A stretch of 38,591 nt of DNA from CAYJRR01 sp964372275 [NCBI: uncultured bacterium] (lineage in GTDB: Bacteria; CAYJRR01). Shown here piece after piece: positions 19,750-28,261 of the stretch. Each line of letters begins with the position of its first letter. The stretch's first letter is position 1. Under the pieces are notes generated by a model. It did not search any database. It was not told the origin of the DNA and saw only the letters and a program-made list of their open reading frames with translations. The stretch spans positions 1 to 38,591 of the forward strand of contig CAYJRR010000009.1 of NCBI GenBank assembly GCA_964372275.1, given 5' to 3'. The position numbers and the translations under genes were made by a program.

Positions 19750-21218
19750 GACAGATCGATCCAGACGCTCTTGGTCTCGGTGTACTGCTCGAGCGCGTGC
19801 GCCCCCAGCTCGCGGCCGAAGCCGCTCTGCTTGAAGCCGCCGAACGGAAGCCCCGGATCGTAGAGGTTGTAGGCGTTGACCCAGACCGTTCCGGCGCGAA
19901 TCGCCTTCGCCGCGCGGATCGCCTTCTTCACATCGCGGGTCCAGATCCCGGCAGCGAGCCCGTAGACGGTGTCGTTCGCCTGGCGCACCACGTCGTCGAA
20001 GTCGTCGAAGGGGATCAACGTCGCCACCGGCCCGAAGATCTCTTCGCGGGCGATCCTCATCGCGTTGGTGGCGCCGCCGAAGACGGTCGGCTGCACGAAG
20101 AAACCCTTGCCGGTCCCGGCCCGCTCTCCCCCCGCCAGGAGCTTCGCCCCCTCCTTCTTCCCCGACTCGATGTAGGCGAGCACGGTGTCGAGCTGCCCCT
20201 TGGAGATCACCGGCCCCATCCGGGTCCCCTTGTCGCGTGGATCGCCGACCGTCATCGCGGCCGCCTTTTTCGCGATCCCCTCGGCGACCGGCTCGTAGAC
20301 CGCCTTCTCCACGAAGATGCGCGATCCGGCGGCGCACACCTCCCCCTTGTTGTAGAAGATCCCGGTCAGTGCGCCGCGGACGGCGGCTTCGGCGTCGGCG
20401 TCGGCGAAGACGACGTTGGGGCTCTTCCCGCCGAGCTCGACCGATACGCGCTTGATCGAGTCGGCGCACCCGCGCAGAACCCCTTTGCCAACTTCCGTCG
20501 AACCGGTGAAGGCGATCTTGTCGATCCCCGCGTGCTTCACCAGCGCCTCGCCAACCGATCGTCCGGGACCCGGAAGGACATTTAGAACGCCTTCCGGCAG
20601 CCCCGCCTCGAGCGCGATCTCGCCCAGCTTCAGCGCGGTCAGCGGCGTCAACTGCGCCGGCTTGAGCACGCAGGTGTTCCCCGCCGCGAGCGCCGGCGCG
20701 ATCTTCCAGGTGGCGAGCATCAGGGGGAAGTTCCACGGCGTGATCATCCCCACGACGCCGACCGGCTCGCGCAGGGTGAAGGCGAGTGCGTTTCCGCGCA
20801 CCGGGATCGTCTCGCCGTAGACCTTGTCGGCCCAGCCTCCGTAGTACTCGAAGATCTCCGCCGCCAGAGGCACCTCGACCTTCCCGGAGTCGAACAGCGT
20901 CTTTCCGGTGTCGGCCGTCTCGAGGTCGGCGAACAGCGGCAGATTCTTGCGGATCCCGTCGGCGATCCGCCGCAACACCTTTCCGCGCTCGACCGCCGCC
21001 ATCTTCGGCCACGGACCGGCATCGAACGCCTTCCGCGCCGCCGCGACTGCCCGCTCGACGTCCTCGCCGCCCGCCTCCGCGACCCGCGCCGTCACCTCCT
21101 CGGTGGCGGGGTTCACCGTCTCGAAGGTGCGGCCGGTGGAGGCGTCGAGCCACTGTCCGCCGATCAGGAGCTTGGTGGGGGGGAGGGCAAGCGGCGCGGC
21201 GGGGGAGGGGGCGGACAT
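19746..21218 (-). CDS. NAD(P)-dependent aldehyde dehydrogenase
   Basis: A 490-residue ALDH-superfamily enzyme oxidising an aldehyde to the carboxylate. Catalytic residues are all visible: Asn163 (TPWNFPLM), Glu261 (VELGGKSPN) and Cys295 (KGEVCAAGSR). The cofactor-site FTGSTEVGKGV and the C-terminal PFGGFKQSGFGRELG are typical of betaine/phenylacetaldehyde-type dehydrogenases; substrate not assignable. The ATG at 21218 is preceded by GGAGGT with 5-base spacing. First gene of the ALDH-DUF547-MauE/START operon and divergent from the acyl-CoA thioesterase gene across a 140-bp gap in which I see no strong promoter match. Confidence 0.94.
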   Translation of the reverse strand: MSAPSPAAPLALPPTKLLIGGQWLDASTGRTFETVNPATEEVTARVAEAGGEDVERAVAAARKAFDAGPWPKMAAVERGKVLRRIADGIRKNLPLFADLETADTGKTLFDSGKVEVPLAAEIFEYYGGWADKVYGETIPVRGNALAFTLREPVGVVGMITPWNFPLMLATWKIAPALAAGNTCVLKPAQLTPLTALKLGEIALEAGLPEGVLNVLPGPGRSVGEALVKHAGIDKIAFTGSTEVGKGVLRGCADSIKRVSVELGGKSPNVVFADADAEAAVRGALTGIFYNKGEVCAAGSRIFVEKAVYEPVAEGIAKKAAAMTVGDPRDKGTRMGPVISKGQLDTVLAYIESGKKEGAKLLAGGERAGTGKGFFVQPTVFGGATNAMRIAREEIFGPVATLIPFDDFDDVVRQANDTVYGLAAGIWTRDVKKAIRAAKAIRAGTVWVNAYNLYDPGLPFGGFKQSGFGRELGAHALEQYTETKSVWIDLS

Positions 21219-21358
21219 GAGGGACCTCCGGAAAGGGGACGGAGGTTTGTAGCGGGAGGATCCGGGTGGGTCAAGGAACGCGGCTGCGAGACCCCGCACG
21301 CCAACCGCAACCGGCGCGATGCTTGGCGCATCGCCCGAATTCGAAGATCCTCTCCATC

Positions 21359-21925
21359 GTGAAGAAGAGGAAGAGAACCGTCGCGCCGCGGACCGCCGCG
21401 GGACCCGCCGCACGCGCTTCGACCGCCCCGGCCAAGGAACCGCTCGTCGTCCTCCCCGGCCGCCCGCCCCGCGACTCCTTCGTCACCAAGACGGAGTTCG
21501 TGCTCCCGTCCGACGCGAACGCCCTCGGCACCGTCTTCGGCGGGCGGGTGATGGAGTGGATCGACATCGCCGCCGCCATCTCCGCCCAGCGTCACTGTCG
21601 AGGCACCGTCGTGACCGCCTCGATGGACGACCTGCACTTCGTGGCGCCGATCAAGGTCGGGATGGTGGTGGTGCTCAACGCGCAGGTGAACTACGCGGGG
21701 AGTACCAGCGTCGAGGTGGGGGTCGAGGTCTTCTCCGAGGACGCGCACTCGGGCGAGCGCCTGCGCTGCTGTCACGCCTTCCTCACCTTCGTCGCACTCG
21801 GCGATGACGGCCTCCCTCGCCACGTGCCGCCGCTGCATCCGGAGACGAGCGAGGAGCGCCGCCGCTACCAGGAGGCCGAGGAACGGCGCCGCTTCCGCTT
21901 GGAACGGCGCGACCGCTTCCGCTAG
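21359..21925 (+). CDS. Acyl-CoA thioesterase (YciA/acyl-CoA hydrolase hotdog family)
   Basis: A 188-residue single-hotdog acyl-CoA hydrolase. Family landmarks: the DANALGTVFGGRVMEWIDIAA stretch with the catalytic region, TASMDDLHFVAPIKVGMVV, and the strand VNYAGSTSVEVGVEVFSED. GTG 21359 gives a basic N-terminal tail of about 35 residues before the domain; an upstream ATG at 21266 is possible but has no visible support. The C-terminal 30 residues (PETSEERRRYQEAEERRRF) are strongly charged and helical. It is followed 13 bases later by the VKOR-DsbA gene, so the two may be co-transcribed although their functions are unrelated. Confidence 0.88.
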   Translation: MKKRKRTVAPRTAAGPAARASTAPAKEPLVVLPGRPPRDSFVTKTEFVLPSDANALGTVFGGRVMEWIDIAAAISAQRHCRGTVVTASMDDLHFVAPIKVGMVVVLNAQVNYAGSTSVEVGVEVFSEDAHSGERLRCCHAFLTFVALGDDGLPRHVPPLHPETSEERRRYQEAEERRRFRLERRDRFR

Positions 21926-21938
21926 GATCGGCCCTTCC

Positions 21939-23201
21939 GTGACCGCTCCGACCGACTCCACGCCGACCGATCCCCGCCGACGGTGGTGCCTGGGGTTGCT
22001 TTCACTGGCGATCGTCGGCGCCGCCCTCGGCGGTCTGCTCACCTGGGAGCACTACGAACACCCCACGCTCCCGGGATGCGGCAAGGACGCCACCTTCGAT
22101 TGCGCGGCGGTCAACGCCAGCGAATATTCCGAGATCCGCGGCGTGCCGGTCGCCTTCCTGGGCCTGGTCGGCTACGTCGTCACCGCCGTTCTCGCCTGGA
22201 TGCGACTCCGCAAGGGCCCCCGTGAAGGGGGACCGTCGGTCGCCTACGCCTTCCTCTTCTCGGTCGGAGCGGTCGCCTTTTCGGGCTTCCTCTTCTACGT
22301 CTCGAAGTTCGTCCTGAAGAAGCTGTGCCTCTACTGCCTCGCGCTCTACGGCGTGAACCTCGGGCTCCTGATCACGAGCTGGGGGGCTCTCGGCGGGCCG
22401 TCCGCGCTTCTGCCCGCGCTGAAGGAGGACTGGGATCGGCAGCAGGCGAAGCGGCCGCTCGCCTACGGACTCGGGCTTGTCGTCGTCGCGCTCGTGCTCT
22501 GGGCGATCCTCCGGCCGGGGCCGTTCTTCAACGGTCCGGGCGAGACCCAGATCGCGGGTGCCGGCGCCAAGAAGGAGGTGGCCGAGCTGGCGCGTGAAGA
22601 GATCCTGGAAGCTCCGTATCTCGATCCGGGCGCCGCCCGCGCGCACGCAAAAGGCTCCTCCGGCGCAAAGCTGGTGATCGTCGAGTTCTCCGACTTCGAG
22701 TGTCCGGCCTGCAAGCGCGCGTCGACGGTGCTCGCGGAGTTCGTGAAGGAGCACCCGGGCGAGGTGCAGCTGTTCTACCGGCACTACCCGCTCGACATGG
22801 CGTGCAATCCGAAGATCACGCGTCCGAAGCACCCGAACGCCTGTCTCGCGGCGGCGGCGGCCGAGGCGGCCGGCCGGCAGGAGAAGTTCTGGCCGATGCA
22901 CGACCTGCTCTTCGCCGCGCAGCCGGACGTCTCTCGCGCCAAGATCCTGGAGATGGCCAAGTCGCTCGCGCTCGACCTGCCGAGGTTTGAGAAGGACATG
23001 GCCGACATGGACATCGCGGCCAAGGTCGCCGACGACGTCGTCATCGCCGACCAGGTCGGCGTCGCCTCCACGCCGACCCTGTTCGTCAACGGCCGGATGA
23101 TCGCCGGCGGTCGACCCAAGGAGATCCTCTCGATCTGGTTGTCGATGGCGGCGTCGGGCGAGCTCGACCCCCCGACGGCACGGGCGTCGGCCACGCCGTA
23201 G
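21939..23201 (+). CDS. Vitamin K epoxide reductase-DsbA fusion (periplasmic disulfide formation)
   Basis: A 420-residue two-domain membrane protein. Residues 16-192 form a VKOR domain with five hydrophobic segments: the loop cysteines Cys47 and Cys55 (PGCGKDATFDCAAVNAS) and the quinone-side CxxC Cys130/Cys133 (KKLCLYCLALYG). A linker leads to a thioredoxin/DsbA-like domain (about 225-410) with active site Cys255-Pro-Ala-Cys258 (FSDFECPACKR) and cis-Pro region GVASTPTLFVNG. Known: VKOR passes electrons to quinone and reoxidises the attached DsbA, which puts disulfides into exported proteins. A GTG start at 21939 after an AGGA is chosen because the upstream frame is out-of-phase thioesterase sequence. 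Likely serves the many Cys-containing exported proteins encoded here. Confidence 0.92.
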   Translation: MTAPTDSTPTDPRRRWCLGLLSLAIVGAALGGLLTWEHYEHPTLPGCGKDATFDCAAVNASEYSEIRGVPVAFLGLVGYVVTAVLAWMRLRKGPREGGPSVAYAFLFSVGAVAFSGFLFYVSKFVLKKLCLYCLALYGVNLGLLITSWGALGGPSALLPALKEDWDRQQAKRPLAYGLGLVVVALVLWAILRPGPFFNGPGETQIAGAGAKKEVAELAREEILEAPYLDPGAARAHAKGSSGAKLVIVEFSDFECPACKRASTVLAEFVKEHPGEVQLFYRHYPLDMACNPKITRPKHPNACLAAAAAEAAGRQEKFWPMHDLLFAAQPDVSRAKILEMAKSLALDLPRFEKDMADMDIAAKVADDVVIADQVGVASTPTLFVNGRMIAGGRPKEILSIWLSMAASGELDPPTARASATP

Positions 23202-23529
23202 GGCGGGACCTCGGACCGATGTCCGACGGTGGAAGAGGGTACCGTCACTTTCCGAATCGCCGCTGCGCCAGGATGGCGTGGTCCTGGAGCGACCTCGTCG
23301 CCACACCGATCACTTCGCCGTTCAACCGTGCGTTTCGGCGATCGTTGCGACGAGCACCCATTCAGGTTGGATGGCGACTCGGTGCCGCAGTCGATCGCGA
23401 CACTCTGTCGCGATGTCGCCGGGCTCGACGGCCTCGGTCGGCGCAGCGGAAAAGCTCCAGTCTTTTCAAGCCTCTTTGGCGGATGGATTCAACCGTAACC
23501 GGTACGGTAGTTGCTGCGGTCGAAGGGCA
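23202..23529. other. Intergenic region without a supported gene
   Basis: These 328 bases separate the VKOR-DsbA and lipoprotein genes. Short open frames exist on both strands but show no recognisable domain, signal peptide or ribosome site. The only structure I note is the inverted repeat at 23492-23508. Confidence 0.6.
23492..23508 (+). promoter_or_regulatory. Inverted repeat upstream of the 23530 lipoprotein
   Basis: ACCGTA and TACGGT are perfect reverse complements separated by ACCGG. The element ends 21 bases before the lipoprotein start codon, a position suited to an operator or a 5'-leader hairpin. No transcription factor can be named. Confidence 0.3.
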
Positions 23530-24564
23530 ATGAAGAACCCCCACCTGTCGCTCTTTCTCACCGCGCTCCTCTCGATCGCCGCCCTCGGGTGCAACGACAA
23601 CGAGCTCGAGACGACCCCGATCCCGGAAGGGATGGGATCGATCCGCGGGCGCGTCTGCGGCCCGAACGGCGACATCTGGCTCGCCGAGGCGCACGTCTTC
23701 GTCGTCCGCACCGACGAGTCGGTCAACGAGACCTACACCGACCTCGACGGCCGTTTCCGGCTCACAAACGTCGACGCCGGAACGCAGACGCTCCACATCG
23801 AGAAGGGGTCGTTCACCTCGTCGCAGGAGGTGGAGGTGATCGAAGGACAGGAGACGGAACTCCCCGAGCCGACCTGCCTCGACTCGGCGTCGGCCCACGT
23901 CGCCGTCGTCACCGGCGATTGGGACTCGATCCAGGACATCCTGGCCGACGTCGGGATCACCGACGTGACGCTCTACGACGGGCTCAACGGCACCTCGCCG
24001 ACCGACGCCGACCTGCTGACCAACCTCTCGTTGATGTCGGAGTACGACATCGTCTTCCTCAACTGCGGGATCTACGAGGCGAGCTTCTTCACCAACCAGA
24101 CGGTGATCACCAACCTCCAGACCTACGTCGACGCCGGCGGATCGCTCTACGCCTCCGACTGGGCCTACGACTTCGTCGAGGTGGCGTTCCCGTCGTCGAT
24201 CGACTTCTACGGCGACGACAACGTGCGGAACGCCGGCGCCGTCGGCGAAGACGGTCCGCTCACGGCGACGGTGGTCGACCCCGCGCTCGAGGAGGCGCTC
24301 GGTTCGACGACGGTGAACCTCAACTACGACCTGCCCTCGTGGGTGATCGCCACCTCGGCGGCATCGGGTTCGCGGGTGCTGGTGAAGGGGGACCCCTCGG
24401 CCTTCAGCTGGGAGACGTTCGAGATGGAGCCGGTCCCGGAAGCCCCGCTCGCTGTCCAGTTCGCCGCCGGCGCGGGCTCGGTCATCTACACCACGTTCCA
24501 CAACGAGAGCCAGTCGACGCAGGACATGGATCTGCTCCTGAGCTACATGGTCTTCGAGTTGTAG
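23530..24564 (+). CDS. Lipoprotein with carboxypeptidase-regulatory-like domain and Rossmann-like domain
   Basis: A 344-residue lipoprotein. MKNPHLSLFLTALLSIAALGC is a lipoprotein signal (ALGC, Cys21). Residues 36-110 look like a CarboxypepD_reg/Cna-B type beta domain (GSIRGRVCGPNGDIWLAEAHVFVV, TYTDLDGRFRLTNVDAGTQTLHIEKG). Residues 120-344 look like a class I amidotransferase/ThuA-type Rossmann fold: VAVVTGDWDSIQDILADVGI, YDIVFLNCGIYEASF, LQTYVDAGGSLYASDWAYDFVE and the final AGSVIYTTFHNE. No catalytic triad is evident, so a binding rather than enzymatic role is likely. The upstream codons in frame have no signal character, so ATG 23530 is preferred; only a weak GAAGGG precedes it. Confidence 0.85.
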   Translation: MKNPHLSLFLTALLSIAALGCNDNELETTPIPEGMGSIRGRVCGPNGDIWLAEAHVFVVRTDESVNETYTDLDGRFRLTNVDAGTQTLHIEKGSFTSSQEVEVIEGQETELPEPTCLDSASAHVAVVTGDWDSIQDILADVGITDVTLYDGLNGTSPTDADLLTNLSLMSEYDIVFLNCGIYEASFFTNQTVITNLQTYVDAGGSLYASDWAYDFVEVAFPSSIDFYGDDNVRNAGAVGEDGPLTATVVDPALEEALGSTTVNLNYDLPSWVIATSAASGSRVLVKGDPSAFSWETFEMEPVPEAPLAVQFAAGAGSVIYTTFHNESQSTQDMDLLLSYMVFEL

Positions 24565-24597
24565 CGCCTGGGCTTTCGTCCGCTATCGTCGCCGGCG

Positions 24598-25623
24598 ATG
24601 ATCGACCTTCGTAGCGATACGGTCACCCGGCCGGTTCCCGCGATGCGACGGGCCATGGCCGAGGCCGAGGTCGGCGATGACGTCTACGCCGAGGACCCGA
24701 CCGTCCGCCGCCTCGAGGAGCGCGCGGCGGCGCTGCTCGGCAAGGAGGCGGCGCTGTTCGTGCCCAGCGGTTCGATGGCGAACCAGGTGGCGATAGGCAG
24801 CCTCACGCGCCCCGGCGACGAGGTGATCGCCGGCGAGGGCTCCCACTGCTTCCTCTACGAAGGGGGCGCCGGGGCGGCGTTGAGCGGCGTCCAGTTCCAG
24901 GCGGTTGGGAAGGGGGGGACGTTCGAACCGGCCGACGTGCGCGCCGCGTTCAAGGAGGACAACCACCACTACGCGCCGACGACGCTGGTCGCCGCCGAGA
25001 ACACCCACAATCGCGGCGGGGGTCGGGTCTGGAGGCTCGAGACGCTGCGCGACGTGGTCGCCACCGCGCGTTCGCTGGGGATGAAGGCGCACCTCGACGG
25101 CGCGCGGATCTTCAACGCGCAGGTGAAGACCGGCATCCCCGCCGCCGACTGGGCGTCGGGGTTCGACACGGCGACCTTCTGCCTGTCGAAGGGGCTGGGC
25201 TGCCCGGTCGGCTCGGTGATCGCGTCGACGCGGGAGACGATCCACCGCGCCCACCGCCTGCGGAAGATGTTCGGCGGAGCGATGCGCCAAGCCGGGATCC
25301 TCGCCGCCGCCGGTCTCTACGCCCTCGACCACCACGTCGCCCGCCTGGCGGAGGACCACGCACACGCGGCGCGGCTCGCCGAGCGGCTGGGCGATCTTCC
25401 CGGGATCGACCTCGATCCGGCGTCGGTCGAGACCAACATCGTGATCTTCTCCCTGAAGGAGGGGGCCCCGGACGCGGCGACGCTCGTCGCGCGCGCGCGC
25501 GAGGCCGGCGTCCTGGTGAACGCCGTCGCCGTGCGGAAGGTCCGCGCCGTCACCCACCTCGACGTCGACCGCCGGGCCGTCGATCAGGCCGCGACGCTCC
25601 TCGCGGCGGCGCTTCGGGTGTGA
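24598..25623 (+). CDS. ltaE: Low-specificity L-threonine aldolase
   Basis: A 341-residue PLP enzyme splitting L-threonine or L-allo-threonine to glycine and acetaldehyde. The N-terminus [36 protein letters not shown] is diagnostic (kept here under 20 residues per motif: [23 protein letters not shown]). His83 ([10 protein letters not shown]) stacks on the cofactor, [13 protein letters not shown] and [13 protein letters not shown] bind it, and Lys198 ([13 protein letters not shown]) forms the Schiff base. It is followed by a PDZ protein gene through a GTGA overlap. Aldehyde-related neighbours include the ALDH gene at 19746, but no direct link is shown. Confidence 0.93.
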   Translation: MIDLRSDTVTRPVPAMRRAMAEAEVGDDVYAEDPTVRRLEERAAALLGKEAALFVPSGSMANQVAIGSLTRPGDEVIAGEGSHCFLYEGGAGAALSGVQFQAVGKGGTFEPADVRAAFKEDNHHYAPTTLVAAENTHNRGGGRVWRLETLRDVVATARSLGMKAHLDGARIFNAQVKTGIPAADWASGFDTATFCLSKGLGCPVGSVIASTRETIHRAHRLRKMFGGAMRQAGILAAAGLYALDHHVARLAEDHAHAARLAERLGDLPGIDLDPASVETNIVIFSLKEGAPDAATLVARAREAGVLVNAVAVRKVRAVTHLDVDRRAVDQAATLLAAALRV

Positions 25624-26381
25624 AGCGCCACGCCGCCGCCGCCCTCCTCGCGGCCCTGCTCGGGCCCGCGGCCGGCCTCGAGTCGAGCGCCTTCGCCCAG
25701 TTCGGCGAGACCCCGGCCGAGATCGCGGCCCGCGCCGGCCGCGTCGGGGTCCACGTCGAGCGGCGCGGCGACGTGATCGTCGTCGACGAGGTCGATGCCG
25801 GGACGGCGGCGGAGAGGGCGGGTCTCAAGGTCGGGGACCAGGTGTTGCGGATCGACCTGGCGGCGACCGACCGGTTCTCCGCGTCCGACGCGATGGCCGC
25901 GCTGCGCGGACTCTACGGAAGCCGCGCCCTGCTGACGGTGCTCCCGCGCGCGCAGATGCTCCCCCGTACGGTCGAGGTGGAGCGGGACGTGCGCGTCTAC
26001 CTCGACTCGCAGGGGCCGTCGAAGGGGGCCGCGGAGTCGGTCGCGGCCGCCACGCCGACCCCCGGCGCCCCGTCCGTTCGGGTTCGCCTGGAGTCGGTCG
26101 ACGTTCCGCCGGAGGCCGATCGCGAAGCGTTCCGCGCCGCGATCGACCGCGGGGCGGCCGACGTCTCCGCGTGTCTCTCGGCGGTGGCGGAGCTGTTGCC
26201 GTCCGACCTGGCGGGCTTCTCCGCGACCCTGTCGATCGCGCCGGACGAGATCCGCGTCCGCACCCAGCCACCGAGCGCCGACCTCGCCTCCTGCCTGGGG
26301 CGAAAGGCGGCGGGATGGTCGATTCCGCGGCGCGTGCCGCTCGCCGTCGGCGCGGCCTGGTCGATCAGCCGCTCGCCGTGA
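25620..26381 (+). CDS. Secreted PDZ-domain protein with AgmX-like C-terminal domain
   Basis: A 253-residue exported protein. Residues 1-26 are a Sec signal peptide ending AFA before QFGE. Residues 42-118 form a PDZ domain ([28 protein letters not shown]). A Pro/Ala linker follows. The C-terminal 90 residues have two cysteines (Cys185 and Cys225) in the pattern [12 protein letters not shown]...[13 protein letters not shown]...[18 protein letters not shown]. This resembles the two-Cys TonB-like domain of myxobacterial AgmX/gliding proteins, where a disulfide is expected. GTG 25620 overlaps the aldolase stop. The last 17 bases overlap the convergent CopD-like gene. Function is unknown; a periplasmic scaffold or adaptor is plausible. 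Confidence 0.8.
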   Translation: MKRHAAAALLAALLGPAAGLESSAFAQFGETPAEIAARAGRVGVHVERRGDVIVVDEVDAGTAAERAGLKVGDQVLRIDLAATDRFSASDAMAALRGLYGSRALLTVLPRAQMLPRTVEVERDVRVYLDSQGPSKGAAESVAAATPTPGAPSVRVRLESVDVPPEADREAFRAAIDRGAADVSACLSAVAELLPSDLAGFSATLSIAPDEIRVRTQPPSADLASCLGRKAAGWSIPRRVPLAVGAAWSISRSP

Positions 26382-26796
26382 GCAGGCCGGTCACCACCAG
26401 CACCGCGATCCCGATCCACAGCGACAGGTCGACGAGGTCCCTCTCCGAGGACGCGGCGCGGGGCCGGCGCATCGTCAACAGGATGGCGACCAACCCGAGG
26501 AAGAGCGCGTGTTTGGCCGCCAGGAGCTTCGACCATGCGTTCGGCCACCGGCCGAATCCCTCGAACCGGTCGTCGGTGACCATCATCATCAGACCCGACG
26601 CGGCGAGCACCACGGCGGCGACCGCGGCCAGGCGGACCAGGCGCCGGTGGACGGCGGCGAGCAACCGCGCGCGCTCGGCGTCGTCGGGGATCGACCGCGT
26701 CAGCGCCGGCCGCACGCCGAGCACGACGATCCCGAGCCCTCCGATCCACAGGACGGCCGCCAGCAGGTGGACGGCGTTTCCGAGCCCTTCGAACAA
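26365..26796 (-). CDS. CopD-like four-helix membrane protein
   Basis: About 143 residues and four predicted membrane helices: GNAVHLLAAVLWIGGLGIVV, LAAVAAVVLAASGLMMMV, LAAKHALFLGLVAILLTM and [16 protein letters not shown]. The first helix motif HLLAAVLWIGGL and the VHRRLVRLAAVAAVV segment are those of the copper resistance D (CopD)/YcnJ superfamily, implicated in copper or haem handling. The start is uncertain: TTG 26796 follows a GGAG by only three bases, while no ATG exists in frame after the anti-sigma stop. It lies 20 bases after the anti-sigma gene and so completes a sigma/anti-sigma/membrane protein operon. It may be a target or sensor of that system. Confidence 0.72.
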   Translation of the reverse strand: MFEGLGNAVHLLAAVLWIGGLGIVVLGVRPALTRSIPDDAERARLLAAVHRRLVRLAAVAAVVLAASGLMMMVTDDRFEGFGRWPNAWSKLLAAKHALFLGLVAILLTMRRPRAASSERDLVDLSLWIGIAVLVVTGLLTASG

Positions 26797-26816
26797 GCTC
26801 TCCGGATTATCCGCTC

Positions 26817-27065
26817 CTAGCGCTTCCCGCCATCGCACTTTTCGCGCAGGAAGGCACGCAGGCGCGCCTGGACCTCCGACGGCACCGGGACGTCGCAGGC
26901 CTTCCGGGAGACCGCGATCGTCGCGCGGTAGGTCTGGAGGAAGTCGACGCACGGCGGGCAGTCGGCGATGTGGGCTTCGAAGGCGGCGCGCAGCGAGGCC
27001 TCCATCGACCCGTCGACGTATTCGGCCAGCAGCTCGACCGCCGACTCGCACGTCACGTTTTTCAT
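26817..27065 (-). CDS. Zinc-binding anti-sigma factor (ZAS-like)
   Basis: An 82-residue soluble protein with the ZAS signature HxxxCxxC (FEAHIADCPPCVDFL, residues 32-46) and an upstream Cys6 that commonly completes the zinc site. Proteins of this type bind and inhibit the ECF sigma factor encoded beside them; zinc thiolates can sense oxidation. The ATG overlaps the sigma-factor stop codon in an ATGA tetrad, so both are made in balanced amounts. It has no transmembrane segment, so signal input would be cytoplasmic unless relayed by the neighbouring CopD-like membrane protein. Confidence 0.88.
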   Translation of the reverse strand: MKNVTCESAVELLAEYVDGSMEASLRAAFEAHIADCPPCVDFLQTYRATIAVSRKACDVPVPSEVQARLRAFLREKCDGGKR

Positions 27066-27730
27066 CGGTAGGGCCTCGTCTCCACGCCTTCCTCTTCCAG
27101 GTGCCGTTGCAGCCGCTCCCGCAGGAACAGCCGCGCCCGGTGGAGCCGGCTCTTCACCGCCGGCACCGTCATGTTCACGATCTCGCCGATCTCCTCGTTC
27201 GACAACCCCTGCACGTCCTTGAGCAGGAAGATCAGCTTGAACCGGTCGGGGAGCTCCGCGATCGCCTGGTCGATCCGCGCCTTGAGCTCGCCGCGCTCCA
27301 TGCGCTCGTCCGCCGCCTGCGACCAGTCGCCTCGCGGAAAGCTCGCGATCACCTCGGGCAGCTCGTCGGCCGCGGGATCGGCCGCCGCCTCGCGGTACTC
27401 GACGGTCGACCGTTTCCGCCGGTCCCGGAGCTTCATGAAGGCCGCGTTGGCGGTGATGCGGTAGATCCACGACGACAGGAGCGACTCCCCCCGGAACTGG
27501 TCGAGCTTCTGGTAGAGCGTGAGGAAGACCTCCTGGGCCACCTCTTCGGCGTCGTCCGGATTTCCGGTCAGCTTGAGACCCAACGCGTACACCTTGCCTT
27601 CGTAGCGGTCGACCAGCTCCTCGAACGCGGAGAAGTCGCGCTGCCGGATCCGGTCGAGGAGATCCTGGTCCCGCTCCTTTGGAGCCACGGGTGGCGAAGA
27701 CGATTCGTCGGCCAAGGTGCCGGGGAGCAT
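27062..27730 (-). CDS. ECF-family RNA polymerase sigma factor (RpoE-like)
   Basis: A 222-residue extracytoplasmic-function sigma factor. Region 2: FSAFEELVDRYEGKVYALGLKLTGNPDDAEEVAQEVFLTLYQKLDQFRG spans about 33-82 (motif core DDAEEVAQEVFL), with SSWIYRITANAAFMKLR as the -10-binding part. Region 4: AIAELPDRFKLIFLLKDVQGLSNEEIG and MTVPAVKSRLHRARLFLRERL form the -35-binding helix-turn-helix. An 18-residue N-terminal tail precedes the domain and an acidic linker separates the regions. Transcribed divergently from ccmE with a 69-bp gap. Together with the downstream anti-sigma factor it forms a standard sense-and-respond pair, with the target regulon unknown. Confidence 0.94.
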   Translation of the reverse strand: MLPGTLADESSSPPVAPKERDQDLLDRIRQRDFSAFEELVDRYEGKVYALGLKLTGNPDDAEEVAQEVFLTLYQKLDQFRGESLLSSWIYRITANAAFMKLRDRRKRSTVEYREAAADPAADELPEVIASFPRGDWSQAADERMERGELKARIDQAIAELPDRFKLIFLLKDVQGLSNEEIGEIVNMTVPAVKSRLHRARLFLRERLQRHLEEEGVETRPYR

Positions 27731-27799
27731 AGGCGCGTGCTACGGTGGTGGGAAGCTGCTATGGTTTGCGCGCCTTTCACTTAGGGACGTGAAGCGACC

Positions 27800-28261
27800 G
27801 TGAACACCGCCAAGCTGAAGCTGGTCGTCGGCGGCGTGCTGATTGCGACCGGGCTGGGAACGCTCGGTTTCTTCAGCGTCCAGGAGACGGCGCAGTACGC
27901 CGTCGACGTCCGGGAATACCTCGCGCGGCCGCAGGCGTTCGGGGGCCGGGGGCTGCGCCTGTCCGGCATCTCCGCCAAGGACACCTGGCAGGTCGAGCGC
28001 AACCTGCATCGTTTCGACGTCGCCGAGCGGACCGACCTCTCGCAGGCGATCCCGGTGCGTTTCGAGGGGACGATGCCCGACACCTTCCGGGAAGGGGCGG
28101 AGGTGATCGTCGAAGGGAAGATGGGAGCCGACGGCACCTTCGTCGCGACCCAGGTGATCCCGCAGTGCGCGTCCAAGTACGAAGGAGTACCCGACGGCTT
28201 CGCTCCGCCGGACGCGACGGGCTATCCCGCCGCCGCCCGCCCCGCCGAGGGGCCGCCGTGA
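27800..28261 (+). CDS. ccmE: Cytochrome c maturation haem chaperone CcmE, Cys (CxxxY) type
   Basis: A 153-residue membrane-anchored haem chaperone. Residues 8-27 are the N-terminal anchor, followed by the OB-fold domain (GLRLSGISAKDTWQVERN, PVRFEGTMPDTFREGAEVIVEGKMGADGTFVATQVI). Known: in most bacteria haem is held covalently by a His in an HxxxY motif. Here the motif is Cys123-Ala-Ser-Lys-Tyr127, the variant known from Desulfovibrio and archaeal CcmE. The C-terminal tail is Pro/Ala-rich. A GTG start at 27800 is used; the frame is closed just upstream. First gene of the ccm operon and coupled to ccmF through a GTGA overlap. It is divergent from the ECF sigma gene. Confidence 0.92.
   Translation: MNTAKLKLVVGGVLIATGLGTLGFFSVQETAQYAVDVREYLARPQAFGGRGLRLSGISAKDTWQVERNLHRFDVAERTDLSQAIPVRFEGTMPDTFREGAEVIVEGKMGADGTFVATQVIPQCASKYEGVPDGFAPPDATGYPAAARPAEGPP

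Noticed and set aside
23219-23533. A 104-codon plus-strand frame in the gap before the 23530 lipoprotein
   Set aside because: No ribosome site, domain or signal, and composition like other random frames here.
27741-27766. Possible ECF autoregulatory promoter (AACC and CGTA, 18 bases apart, minus strand) before the sigma gene
   Set aside because: The spacing is longer than usual and the implied leader would be only about five bases; too weak to annotate.
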